From the NCBI RefSeq assembly GCF_002964605.1, contig NZ_PQDH01000006.1, positions 186,001-250,000 of the forward strand: a DNA stretch of 64,000 nt, read 5' to 3'. The position numbers and the translations under genes were made by a program. The DNA comes from Vallitalea okinawensis (lineage in GTDB: Bacteria > Bacillota > Clostridia > Lachnospirales > PQDH01). How positions within the stretch are numbered: position 1 is the first letter of the stretch; every line of letters starts with the position of its first letter. The notes beneath the pieces were generated by a model. That model had not been told where the DNA came from. It saw only the letters and a program-made list of their open reading frames with translations, and did no database searches. Below are positions 45,401 through 53,588 of the stretch, in pieces.

Positions 45401-48288
45401 AGTCCTGAGCATCCGTAAAATGCACTGTCGCCAACACTTTCTAATAGAGGTATATTTATACTACTAAGCGATGTACATTCATAAAACCCCTCAGACTCAA
45501 TGCTAGTTACTGCTAATAATTCAACGTACTCTAAATTAGTACAGCCTTGAAATGCACCAGCACCTATTGCAGTAGCTATAGGAATTTTTACTTGTTTAAG
45601 ATTACTCATTTCATATAAATATTTTACTTTATTATCAGGTGTATCATTATCTTCATCATAGTCCTCTATATAATCACTATGTACTTTAGCTTCACCGCTT
45701 ATCTCTAATATTTCAAGATATTCCAAATTCTCTTGAATAAATTCAAAGTCATCAGCCATAACCACTCCACCAGTGATTAATAACGAAGTAATATTACTGT
45801 AATCATCTGGCAATGCCTCCTCTAAGCGACCGGAATCAAAACTATCAATAATTACTGATTCCCCTTCTGACCTAGTTACCGTAATAGTGAATTCTTTAGT
45901 GGTGCTGCCATCCTCTGCAGTTACGATGATGTCAATAATAGTATTTCCTATGGCAAGATCTATATATACTGAATCGCCGCTGTCGACTGCATTCCCTTCG
46001 ACAGTTACAGATGCCTTGCCGTGGTTCGTTGTAGGAGTAATTCTTATTACTTCTTCACTATAAGAAACAGTGGCTGTATAGTTGATTTCATCATTGCTAA
46101 AGGTCTGATTTAAAGTAATCCATCCTGTCGATAAACCTGCTAATGTAGCATCATCACTTATTTCATATACTATCCAACCATACCATAGCCCAGTGCCTGA
46201 ATCATAACCAGAATCATTTTCATAATCCTCTCTACATCCTAATGGTATTTTTATTGTACGTGTATCGGCGCAACCTGTGAAGGCATTAGAATCAATCGAT
46301 GGTGGGTTTTCTCCTATTGTTAGACTTTCAAGTCTTCCACAATTGAAAAATGCATAGGATTCAATTGTTTCCACCATAGGTATTACTATGCTCTGGAGAT
46401 TTTCACAATCACTAAATGCACCATTACTTGGTAATCCTCCACTAATTGTAATGACATTTGGCATATCTACATTAGTAAGACTTGAACAATCATTAAATGT
46501 ACTTTCATTAATATCCGTTATATTTGGAGCACTTATACTGACAAGTGATCTATTTCTATTAAAAGCTCCCGATCCAAGGACTATAACATTAGGCAAGTCA
46601 ACGTTGATTAATCCAGCATGGCTGAAAGCATAACTGTCTATAGTTGTGGCCATTGGCATATCAATTGATTGGAGATTACTACAGCTATCAAATGCTGCAC
46701 TTTTTATCCATTCTACAGCTGGTAATTCTACTTCTTCAAGTCCATCACAGCTATAAAATGCTTCTTCACCAATAATTTCTACTAAAGGTATATTTATTTG
46801 ACTTAGGACATAACATTCATAAAATGCTTCATCTCCGATGGTTATTGCACTTGATAGTTCCACACTCTCTAAATTACCACAGTCGTAAAAAGCACTTTCA
46901 CCTATCGTCACTGCAGATGAAATTGTGACTTCTCGAAGAGTTTCCATTCCAGATAAAGCATCGTCTGGCACCATATTATCATCCATAAAAGAGTCAGTTC
47001 CACTATCCACTTTTGCATCACCAATTATTTCTAGTGTTTCAAGATAAGAAAGATTTGTCTCAATCCATTCAAAGTCATTAGCATTAACGACCCCTCCCGT
47101 TATAGTTAATGATATAACATCATCCGGAAAACCATGCACATTCGATACTGCACTACCTAAGTCACCTGACGTAAAGCTATCTATCGTTATAGCCTGCTTT
47201 TCTGATCTGGTTACATTTATAATTGTTTCGCTGGTATGAATCGTATCACTAGCTGTAACAATAATATTGATTTCATTTGTCCCTACATATAAATCAAGCG
47301 TAACGGAATCTTCACTAGCTACTGAATTTCCTTCTACCGTTACTGTTGCATTATTATGGTTGACTGTTGGTGTAATTGTAATGTTCTCTGTAAGATTAGA
47401 TACAATTACATCATAAGTTGTAGTTGTACTTATAAAATTGGGTACTAAATCTCCAGTACTTATTTCTAAGTTCTGTAATGATGCATCATCACTAATTTCA
47501 TATATATTCCATCCATACCATAGCTCATCACCTGAATTGCCATCCTCTATGGCTTTAAAGCTTGATCTGCTATTTTGTGGCACATATACAGTTCGACTAT
47601 TAGGGCAACCTGAAAATGCATCGGTCCCCACTATTGGAGCCTCACTACCTAAATAGAGGGTAGCTATTATACTGCTCTTAAAAGCATCTTCTCCGATACC
47701 TTCAACTTTTGGTAAGTTTATACTTTCCAAAGAATAACTGTTAAAAAAAGCACCTTTACCTATACTAGTAGCTACTGGCAATTCGATATCAGTAAGTGCG
47801 GTACATTCACTAAATGCATAGTTATCAATTGTCGTTGCACTTGGTAACGATATTTTCTCAAGATTATTACAACTATTGAAAGCACTGCTACTAATTGTCG
47901 TTGCAGTAGTAATTGTTACTTCTTTAAGTGTATTCATGTTAAATAAAGCTTGACTAGGTACAGTATTATCATCCATGAATGAGTTTGTACCACTATCGAC
48001 TTTTGCATTACCCCTTATCTCCAAAATTTCCAGGTCAGTAAGATTATTTTTAATCCATTCAAAATCCGTAGCGTTAACTATACCGTTAGTAATCGTTAAT
48101 GTTTCGACAGTTTCTACACCAAAGATGGTTGTAGCAGCTATTGCGGTCCCTAAATCGCCTGATGTAAAACTATCAATGGTTACATTTCGAAATGTACTAT
48201 CGGCACTATTGGCCAGTGTCCTTTGATGAAAAGTTACAATTATAAGGACCAATAATATTAATGATCCTAAAACTCGATTTATCTTCAT
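42457..48288 (-). CDS. Giant S-layer-anchored surface protein with BspA-type LRRs and cadherin-like domains
   Basis: A 1943-residue secreted protein. After a signal peptide (~1-26), three LRR_5 (BspA/TpLRR) blocks at about 30-262, 370-712 and 813-1172 carry units such as IGDSAFYECTGLEEVNLPAV. They alternate with cadherin-like beta-sandwich domains (~263-363, ~713-812). Four tandem cadherin-like domains (~1173-1563) follow, each with TPT-N-VTVEGN and T-AEDG-T-E-I-VTR patterns. An Asn/Ser linker (~1566-1592), an unassigned domain and three SLH motifs (~1756-1943, NGYSDGTFRPD) end the protein. It should attach to secondary wall polymer and bind surfaces or partners. Confidence 0.93.
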   Translation of the reverse strand: MKINRVLGSLILLVLIIVTFHQRTLANSADSTFRNVTIDSFTSGDLGTAIAATTIFGVETVETLTITNGIVNATDFEWIKNNLTDLEILEIRGNAKVDSGTNSFMDDNTVPSQALFNMNTLKEVTITTATTISSSAFNSCNNLEKISLPSATTIDNYAFSECTALTDIELPVATSIGKGAFFNSYSLESINLPKVEGIGEDAFKSSIIATLYLGSEAPIVGTDAFSGCPNSRTVYVPQNSRSSFKAIEDGNSGDELWYGWNIYEISDDASLQNLEISTGDLVPNFISTTTTYDVIVSNLTENITITPTVNHNNATVTVEGNSVASEDSVTLDLYVGTNEINIIVTASDTIHTSETIINVTRSEKQAITIDSFTSGDLGSAVSNVHGFPDDVISLTITGGVVNANDFEWIETNLSYLETLEIIGDAKVDSGTDSFMDDNMVPDDALSGMETLREVTISSAVTIGESAFYDCGNLESVELSSAITIGDEAFYECYVLSQINIPLVEIIGEEAFYSCDGLEEVELPAVEWIKSAAFDSCSNLQSIDMPMATTIDSYAFSHAGLINVDLPNVIVLGSGAFNRNRSLVSISAPNITDINESTFNDCSSLTNVDMPNVITISGGLPSNGAFSDCENLQSIVIPMVETIESYAFFNCGRLESLTIGENPPSIDSNAFTGCADTRTIKIPLGCREDYENDSGYDSGTGLWYGWIVYEISDDATLAGLSTGWITLNQTFSNDEINYTATVSYSEEVIRITPTTNHGKASVTVEGNAVDSGDSVYIDLAIGNTIIDIIVTAEDGSTTKEFTITVTRSEGESVIIDSFDSGRLEEALPDDYSNITSLLITGGVVMADDFEFIQENLEYLEILEISGEAKVHSDYIEDYDEDNDTPDNKVKYLYEMSNLKQVKIPIATAIGAGAFQGCTNLEYVELLAVTSIESEGFYECTSLSSINIPLLESVGDSAFYGCSGLEEVNLPAVATIGDSAFYECTGLEEVNLPAVITIGDSAFYDSGLQYIYLPMATTIGHGAFEKTNLVSVDLPEVITIGESAFKFCTSLISISAPKVTVIESNTFNECTNLMNVDLPMVVTINDRAFYKNNSLINIELPKVTSIGDDAFADCTSLNSITLGETVPTVESDAFDNISTNSPTVYVPMGSGAEYKADTSDSDGTDDEWYGFAIYEISNDATLSNLALNSGSLSPVFDSTKTDYSVEVNYAISAIKITPTANNPNATVAVEGNEVISGEAVELPLSVGVNELIIVVTAEDGSTTIETKIIITRTGSYDATLASIELSAGTLSPVFSSDKMEYTVDVTYETSSIEITPTTSDLNATVTVEGNEVTNEEVTEVPLSVGTTVINIVVTSEDRSSTLETILIVTRAGSSDAGLSDLVINPGTLNPVFDSNTTSYFANVDNSISSINISPKASHSTGAIITVEGIELASGNTTEVPLSVGANEINIVVTAEDGMTTTQTILMVTRAANSDAILNDLAISPGTLNPVFDSAITNYSVSVTYNTNSIEITPTVNHSTGAMVTVEGNQVTNGEAVQVPLSVGINEINIVVTAEDGISKAETIITVTRAESNNNGNNNSNNSSKSGSNDNNSDDKSTEDLIIEQLESQEDDGFVEVAVAGSQVISENVFDTLQEKGTKLIINGDWYQWEFDGQTADGNEVNTDFTPVIEMIEPDSIGIDLSEDDGFIIQTTYEGKLPMKAKLKFNVYDFVENQSVYLYYYNETSEKLELIETSVNQEGQAEFNITHCSIYTISNKPMLMDDYKNLAYINGYSDGTFRPDQSLTRAEAAAMLSQFVVSDSQRETIQLSDADMWAEEGITKLTNLKIINGYSDGTFRPNHEITRAELAVILSKTLGLTLVIEEASFTDTKDHWAEQYILALRDAGIVNGYNDGSFKPNEVVTRAEAVTMINNAFKKTTDTTHVINNPFSDLSDNHWAYDSIINAVGQ

Positions 48289-48419
48289 ACAGAACCTCCT
48301 ATTCTTATTTGACTAAATCAATTATGCTTAACTTTTGTGATGATTTTATGAAGAAATGGGTAATGCTATAAAAGAATAAGGTTAAGAAATTATTAGAGAA
48401 TTTATACACAGTCTTCCAT

Positions 48420-48818
48420 TTAGATAATCTTTGAAATCATTTTAACAAGATGCTCCATTTTATCTGCTTCCTCTATTAAAACGTCATAGTATTGCTTCTT
48501 TTTTTCTTCACTATTTACAATATTGTGCTTAAGACTTTCTGTATAGCCTCTTATGATACCAAGTGAACTTTTTAACTCATAGGGTATATTGATAAGGAAG
48601 TCCTGCATTTTTTCATCCTCTTCTATTTTTTCACCTTCTTTCCGTAAAACTTTATATATTTTTCCTATGCAATCACCAACTTTATGAGTTATTTCTTTGT
48701 TAACGGCCTTAACTAAAGGTTTCTCTATTCTTTTCAGAAAGAATATAATACTAATAATTCCAAGTACAGTAGCTGCTTGACTTATAAATAGAAATGACTT
48801 TTTAGTACCTTTCATCAT
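48420..48818 (-). CDS. Membrane mini-protein with a HisKA-like domain lacking the phospho-histidine
   Basis: The 132-residue protein has one N-terminal membrane segment (~9-29) and a C-terminal HisKA-like helical hairpin. It is closely similar to the HisKA domain of the kinase encoded next upstream (RGYTESLKHNIVNSEEKKKQYY against RGYAEGLKYNIANDEEKKKRYY). The phosphorylated His is replaced by Tyr80 (IPYELKSS for VSHELKSP), and there is no ATPase domain. It has its own GAGGTGA ribosome site. It may be a dimer-forming inhibitor of the intact kinase, or a degraded duplicate. Confidence 0.75.
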   Translation of the reverse strand: MMKGTKKSFLFISQAATVLGIISIIFFLKRIEKPLVKAVNKEITHKVGDCIGKIYKVLRKEGEKIEEDEKMQDFLINIPYELKSSLGIIRGYTESLKHNIVNSEEKKKQYYDVLIEEADKMEHLVKMISKII

Positions 48819-48959
48819 TAATCACCTCTTTGTTTTCTCCATTACTAAGCCTTCATAATCTATCTTCCTCCTTAATTGGAAGGTATAGAACTCTCCCCTT
48901 CTTCATCTGCAGTCCATTATGGGGTAGTATTGTGATGGTTATGTGAAGAAATAAAAATA

Positions 48960-48989
48960 ACCTTCTTAGAATTCTACATCTAAGAAGGT
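48960..48989 (-). terminator. Terminator of the two-component operon
   Basis: An 11-bp perfect stem (ACCTTCTTAGA and TCTAAGAAGGT) with an 8-base loop and a T-rich tail on the minus strand, 7 bp after the histidine kinase stop. Confidence 0.8.
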
Positions 48990-48995
48990 ACGTTA

Positions 48996-50531
48996 TTATT
49001 CTTTCTCACTGACTATATTCAATTCAAACCAAAACTCTACACCATCATCTCTGTTAATTACGCCATACATTTCCTGATGATGCTCCATTATTGATTTCAC
49101 TATGGAAAGGCCTAACCCCGTCCCTCCATATTCTCTGGAACGTGCTTTATCAACTTTATAAAAACTTTCCCAAATGCTGTCTAAGTCTTCTAAAGGAATA
49201 TTATTTCCTGAATTAGTAACAGAGATTCTAACTTTTTCTTTTGTCAATTGAGTTTTTATTTCAATGTATCTATGTTCATCCACATGATTAATAGCATTAG
49301 TCAAATAATTGCTTATAACTTGTTCAATCTTTGGATAATCCCCCTTAACAAAATAGTCTTCATCAACAATCTTTTCAATTGTTATATCTTTGTCTTGAAT
49401 AATAGGATCAAATTTTTCAACAACCTCTTCGATGAGTACAGTTATATTGAATATTGTTTGGTCTAACTCAAATATATCAGACTCTAAAGTAGATAAACTC
49501 AACAGTTGTTTAACCATTTTATCCATTTTGTCCGCCTCATCAATTAATATATCATAATAACGTTTCTTTTTTTCCTCATCATTAGCAATATTGTATTTAA
49601 GTCCTTCAGCATATCCTCTTGTTATACCAATAGGACTTTTTAGTTCATGAGAAACACTTGAAATAAAATTTTTTCTCATTTCATCTATCTGTTTTTTTCG
49701 TTCAACATCTTCCTTTAATTCTGCATTTGCTTCAATCAAGTCATCTAAAGCCTTATGAAGTTCTTCAGATATTAAATTAATACTATCACCGAGCAAACCT
49801 ATCTCATCCTTGGTTTTAACTTCATATTTCTTAGAAAAATCAAGGTTGGAAATGCCTTTTGCAATCTTACTTAACTCTACTATAGGCTGTGATATCCTTT
49901 TTGACAAAAAGAAGATAATAATACTTCCCAGCAATATGATTATTGCGCTGACAAACACCATAAATTCGTTTATTATTTTTGAGTTATCAGTAATTACATG
50001 AAGGGGTTTTCTTAAAACTAATAAATCGCCTGTATCTAATTTCTTAATAAAGATAAGTTCTCTTGCATCATCTTTTGGTACCGAGTTTTCATTCATGATA
50101 CTCTCTACCTGTGTAACCTGTCTAGGATCTTTAACTAACTCATTAGGTGGAGGTAAATATATAGTTTCATAGATGTAACCTGTTCTCAAGTCAATTACTG
50201 AATTATGAACTAAATCTTTAATTAAAACTAAAATATGATTGATAGTCTCTGGAGCTTCTGTACTATATTTAATTGACATGGTCTCACTATCCAAAATCAC
50301 AATTTTTAAATTATATGCTGCCCCCACTGTTCTCGGTAACTGTTCTAGATATTTTGACTCATCTGAATATGTACTATTGATGTATTCAAAAGCACTAATA
50401 GAGTCATTCTCCACTCTTAAAGAAAAGTATGCTTCAAAAAAATGAACATTCATAACGATGGATAGAGATACAAAAAAAATAAGGAAAATGATAAAATATA
50501 GAAACAATTTCATTCTTACGGTTTTAATCAT
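48996..50531 (-). CDS. Sensor histidine kinase (HAMP-HisKA-HATPase)
   Basis: The 511-residue kinase has membrane segments at ~8-30 and ~188-210 flanking an extracellular sensor. HAMP (~211-262), HisKA with His295 in SHELKSP, and HATPase with NYLTNAINHV, SGNNIP and YGGTGLGLSIVK follow. The N-box and G-boxes are intact. It overlaps the regulator gene by 4 bp (ATGA). Downstream on the same strand lie the histidine-less paralogue and the giant surface protein, a possible target. Confidence 0.93.
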   Translation of the reverse strand: MIKTVRMKLFLYFIIFLIFFVSLSIVMNVHFFEAYFSLRVENDSISAFEYINSTYSDESKYLEQLPRTVGAAYNLKIVILDSETMSIKYSTEAPETINHILVLIKDLVHNSVIDLRTGYIYETIYLPPPNELVKDPRQVTQVESIMNENSVPKDDARELIFIKKLDTGDLLVLRKPLHVITDNSKIINEFMVFVSAIIILLGSIIIFFLSKRISQPIVELSKIAKGISNLDFSKKYEVKTKDEIGLLGDSINLISEELHKALDDLIEANAELKEDVERKKQIDEMRKNFISSVSHELKSPIGITRGYAEGLKYNIANDEEKKKRYYDILIDEADKMDKMVKQLLSLSTLESDIFELDQTIFNITVLIEEVVEKFDPIIQDKDITIEKIVDEDYFVKGDYPKIEQVISNYLTNAINHVDEHRYIEIKTQLTKEKVRISVTNSGNNIPLEDLDSIWESFYKVDKARSREYGGTGLGLSIVKSIMEHHQEMYGVINRDDGVEFWFELNIVSEKE

Positions 50532-51202
50532 TTGTTCACCTTCAATCCATACCCCAAACCTCTAACAGTTCCTATTAAATTACCATACTCACCAAGCTTA
50601 GACCGTAAACTCTTAATATGGGTATCAACAGTACGTGCATCTCCAAAAAAATCATATCCCCATACTGTATTAAGTATTTGGTCTCTACTTAGAGCTCTTT
50701 TTATATTGTTTATAAGGTATAGAAGTAATTTATATTCTTTTGGACTTAGATCAACTGCCTTATCATTGATTGTAACCAATTGTTTGGCTTGATCTATTAT
50801 AATGCCATCTATCTGAATACTTTCGTTTTTTTCTTTAACTACCCTTCTGAGTAAGACATTGACTCTGGCTATAAAAATTTCATAACTGAAAGGCTTCGAA
50901 ATATACTCATCTGCTCCTAAACTGAGTCCATGAACTTCATTCCTTTCATCGCCTAATGCTGTCAACATTAAAATCGGAACATCGGATTGTTTCCTTACTT
51001 CTTTACACACTTCCCAACCATCATATTTAGGCATCATCACATCGAGTATAACCAGATTGATATCTGTTGTAGAGAAGTATAAGTCGATAGCTTCATTTCC
51101 ATCTTTAGCCACAATCACTTCATAACCTTGATTGGTTAGAAAATCTGACAGCATGTCCCTATATTTAACTTCATCATCTGCTATAAGTATTTTTATTTCC
51201 AT
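50528..51202 (-). CDS. OmpR/PhoB-family response regulator
   Basis: The 224-residue protein has a receiver (ADDEVKYRD, phospho-Asp in LVILDVMMP, Lys in YISKPFS) and a C-terminal winged helix (LSPKEYKLLLYLINN, DARTVDTHIKSLRSKLG, VRGLGYGLKV). It is the partner of the downstream kinase with a 4-bp overlap. AAGGAGGGGG precedes the ATG. Confidence 0.95.
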   Translation of the reverse strand: MEIKILIADDEVKYRDMLSDFLTNQGYEVIVAKDGNEAIDLYFSTTDINLVILDVMMPKYDGWEVCKEVRKQSDVPILMLTALGDERNEVHGLSLGADEYISKPFSYEIFIARVNVLLRRVVKEKNESIQIDGIIIDQAKQLVTINDKAVDLSPKEYKLLLYLINNIKRALSRDQILNTVWGYDFFGDARTVDTHIKSLRSKLGEYGNLIGTVRGLGYGLKVNK

Positions 51203-51401
51203 GATTCCCCCTCCTTAAATCCAAGGAAATTTTCTATTTGAATAGATAATCATGATCTGAATAAAACATAACATGGATCATAATAAATTTTTTATAAAGC
51301 ATATGTAGTTTTTCCTTTAAATTATATAATAGTTTAGCGATTACATCAATACTAGACACCTTAAGACATTTAACTATAGTATAGTTTTTTAATTCTTCAC
51401 C

Positions 51402-51431
51402 TTGCACAAAAATCATGTTTTAAGTTATAAT
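51402..51431 (+). promoter_or_regulatory. sigma-A promoter of the YgjV-GNAT gene
   Basis: TTGCAC (51402-51407), an 18-bp spacer and TATAAT (51426-51431), 41 bp before the ATG. Confidence 0.65.
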
Positions 51432-51472
51432 ATTGTGTCGACAAAAATATTAGGTTTGAGAGGAGATTTATA

Positions 51473-52105
51473 ATGATTAACTGGCTCGAATGGTTAGGCT
51501 ATTTAGCTTCACTTATTGTTCTCATTTCATTGTTAATGAGCTCAATCATAAAGTTAAGATGGATCAACTTAGTTGGTTCTGGTTTGTTTGCTCTTTATGG
51601 CTTTTTAATTGGGGCTTTACCAGTAGGATTTATGAACCTAGGTATCGCTGCAATTAATATTTATTATCTCATCAAGATATATCAATCAAAAGAATACTTT
51701 AAGCTTCTGCCTATTGATAAAGATTCTAAGTATTTTAATTATTTCTTGGATTTCTATAAGAAGGATCTTGAAAAATACGCAGATCAACCCAAGGTAGATA
51801 TTGAGAATTCTGATGTGAGTTTTTATATTCTACGTAATATGGTTCCTGCAGGGATTTTCTTAGGTTCACGTCATAATGAAGATACCCTTAATGTGGAGTT
51901 AGATTTCGTTATACCGGAATACAGAGATTTTAAAATTGCAACATTTGTGTTTGAAAATAATAAGCAATATTTCTTAGACAAAGGCTATTCTAACTTCATT
52001 AGTTTTTCAACAAAAGAAGATCATATCAAATATTTGAAGAGAATGGGCTTTAAAGAAAGCGAAGTCAACAATCGTCAATGTTTTGTAAAGTCTATTAATA
52101 AGTGA
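51473..52105 (+). CDS. Membrane protein with YgjV-like N-terminus fused to a GNAT-like domain
   Basis: A 210-residue protein. The first ~80 residues form two or three membrane helices of YgjV type (WLEWLGYLASLIVLISLLMSS, INLVGSGLFALYGFLIGALPV, NLGIAAINIYYLIKIY). The last ~125 residues resemble a degenerate GNAT acyltransferase (LNVELDFVIPEYRDFKIATFVFE then YSNFISFSTKEDHIKYLKRMGFKE). The usual acetyl-CoA loop is weak, so activity is uncertain. It is a single-gene unit with promoter, GAGGAG site and terminator. Confidence 0.78.
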   Translation: MINWLEWLGYLASLIVLISLLMSSIIKLRWINLVGSGLFALYGFLIGALPVGFMNLGIAAINIYYLIKIYQSKEYFKLLPIDKDSKYFNYFLDFYKKDLEKYADQPKVDIENSDVSFYILRNMVPAGIFLGSRHNEDTLNVELDFVIPEYRDFKIATFVFENNKQYFLDKGYSNFISFSTKEDHIKYLKRMGFKESEVNNRQCFVKSINK

Positions 52106-52108
52106 TAC

Positions 52109-52142
52109 AAAAAAGAGGCTAATAAAAATTAGCTTCTTTTTT
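52109..52142 (+). terminator. Terminator of the YgjV-GNAT gene
   Basis: Arms AAAAGAGGCTAAT and ATTAGCTTCTTTT (one G-T pair) with a 4-base loop and a T-run, right after the stop codon. Confidence 0.85.
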
Positions 52143-52300
52143 TATTTTCATAAATAAGTTTAATTATAAATTTTCAAGTTTAATTTATAACTGTTTTTTA
52201 TCTACTCCATATTTTGAAGATGTATTAATATTAAAGTAGCACCTACATATTGAAAATGTGAAAACTCAGTAAAATGTAAGTATTTAAGAGGGGGATTGGT

Positions 52301-53518
52301 ATGCCATTAAATGAATTAGTAAACCATAAAGACATTCAGGAAGTAAGAGAAGTTTTAAAGAAATTCCAGGAGGGATATACAAATAGAAATACTGATACTC
52401 TAGATAGCTATATGGATGACATATTTGTTAATGATGACAGTATGATAACTGTTGGAACTTCTCGTAGTGAATGGTGTTTTGGAGTTCACGATTTAAAAAA
52501 TTTAGTAGAAAGTGATTGGAAATACTGGGGGGATCTCGTTGTAAATTTCGAAAAAGCTAAAATTAATTCTAAAGGTTCTGTTTCTTGGTTTTTAGCTGAT
52601 TGCACGATTAATTGGGAGGATGATGATTATAATGAGTGGTGTAACGACTTAGTTGCAGATTACTTTGAAGACAACGGACGTTTCATCAACTATAAACCCA
52701 AATCCAAGTTAGCAATGTTGAATTTGCAAATGGCTTTTATCCAACAATCAAAAGAACACCTTGGTTGCAACATGCCTATAAGACTATCAGGTGGACTTAT
52801 AAAGAGAGAAAATCAATGGCTTATACATAAATTACACTTCTCAGCACCTATGCCCAGTTACCCCGAGTGGCGAATAGCAGACGATAATGTTGATTCATTG
52901 AAATATTATAACCAAGTTAAAGAAAAAATGAAGGCATTTAATGATAAATTCAAAAAAGACTCTTTGGAAAGTATAACTGAACTCCTTAATCAATTACAAT
53001 CAAATTATCTAGATAAAGCAACTGCTGTAGAAGATACTATAAATCATCTATTCTTGACAAACGATGATACTTATATTGTAGACCCAAATGAAAATCCAGC
53101 TGCTTTTGGTCGTACTAATATGGAGAACATGATACTCGATCAAAGAGAGAAATGGGATGAAATGATTCTTAATGTCCACGAGGCCATCTTAAATGCCGAG
53201 GACGATACCGTAGCAATAACTGCTAATGGACTTTTTAAAAAAGCTTATAGAACTGATGAATTAGTAGATAAAGAATGGAATAATATTAAGACTATTTTAC
53301 AAAGAGAGGGTACAGTTGAGGATAGACTCTTAGAGGCGCAGAAGCAGATTGCTTATACATTTAAAGAAGTATCCTTTGGTGAAGAGTCTTTATGGGAATT
53401 TAGATTTGAAGCTATTGCTATTAAAGAATGTAATCAATGGAGATTTCATAACATACAATTTACTTTTCCTTCCTTGTATGTCTACGAAGGAAATTATAAA
53501 ATGACACCTTTACTTTAG
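52301..53518 (+). CDS. Tandem NTF2/SnoaL-like protein
   Basis: The 405-residue cytoplasmic protein has two NTF2-like alpha-beta cones. The first (~12-195) holds VREVLKKFQEGYTNRNTDTLDSYMDDIFVNDDS near its start and NQWLIHKLHFSAPMPSYPEWR near its end. The second (~222-400) holds LLNQLQSNYLDKATAVEDTINHLFLTNDDT and NQWRFHNIQFTFPSLYVYE. The equivalent N-termini and the repeated NQW-H-F ending indicate an internal duplication. Catalytic residues are not obvious and a ligand-binding role is possible. GAGGGGG precedes the ATG. Confidence 0.75.
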   Translation: MPLNELVNHKDIQEVREVLKKFQEGYTNRNTDTLDSYMDDIFVNDDSMITVGTSRSEWCFGVHDLKNLVESDWKYWGDLVVNFEKAKINSKGSVSWFLADCTINWEDDDYNEWCNDLVADYFEDNGRFINYKPKSKLAMLNLQMAFIQQSKEHLGCNMPIRLSGGLIKRENQWLIHKLHFSAPMPSYPEWRIADDNVDSLKYYNQVKEKMKAFNDKFKKDSLESITELLNQLQSNYLDKATAVEDTINHLFLTNDDTYIVDPNENPAAFGRTNMENMILDQREKWDEMILNVHEAILNAEDDTVAITANGLFKKAYRTDELVDKEWNNIKTILQREGTVEDRLLEAQKQIAYTFKEVSFGEESLWEFRFEAIAIKECNQWRFHNIQFTFPSLYVYEGNYKMTPLL

Positions 53519-53547
53519 TAGCATAATAAAAATCACCATAGACCAAT

Positions 53548-53579
53548 AGCCCATCACAATAGATCGATTGTGGTGGGCT
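53548..53579. terminator. Terminator between the NTF2-like and UvrA-like genes
   Basis: Arms AGCCCATCACAAT and ATTGTGGTGGGCT with a 6-base loop, followed by TTTCATT. It serves the plus-strand gene and probably the converging UvrA-like gene. Confidence 0.8.
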
Positions 53580-53588
53580 TTCATTCAC

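Noticed and set aside
45280-45430. Near-identical repeated units as a CRISPR-like array
   Set aside because: They are in-frame LRR codons with no unique spacers.
51234-51416. 60-residue minus-strand frame upstream of the response regulator
   Set aside because: It has no ribosome site and overlaps the divergent promoter at 51402-51431, so it is most likely chance.
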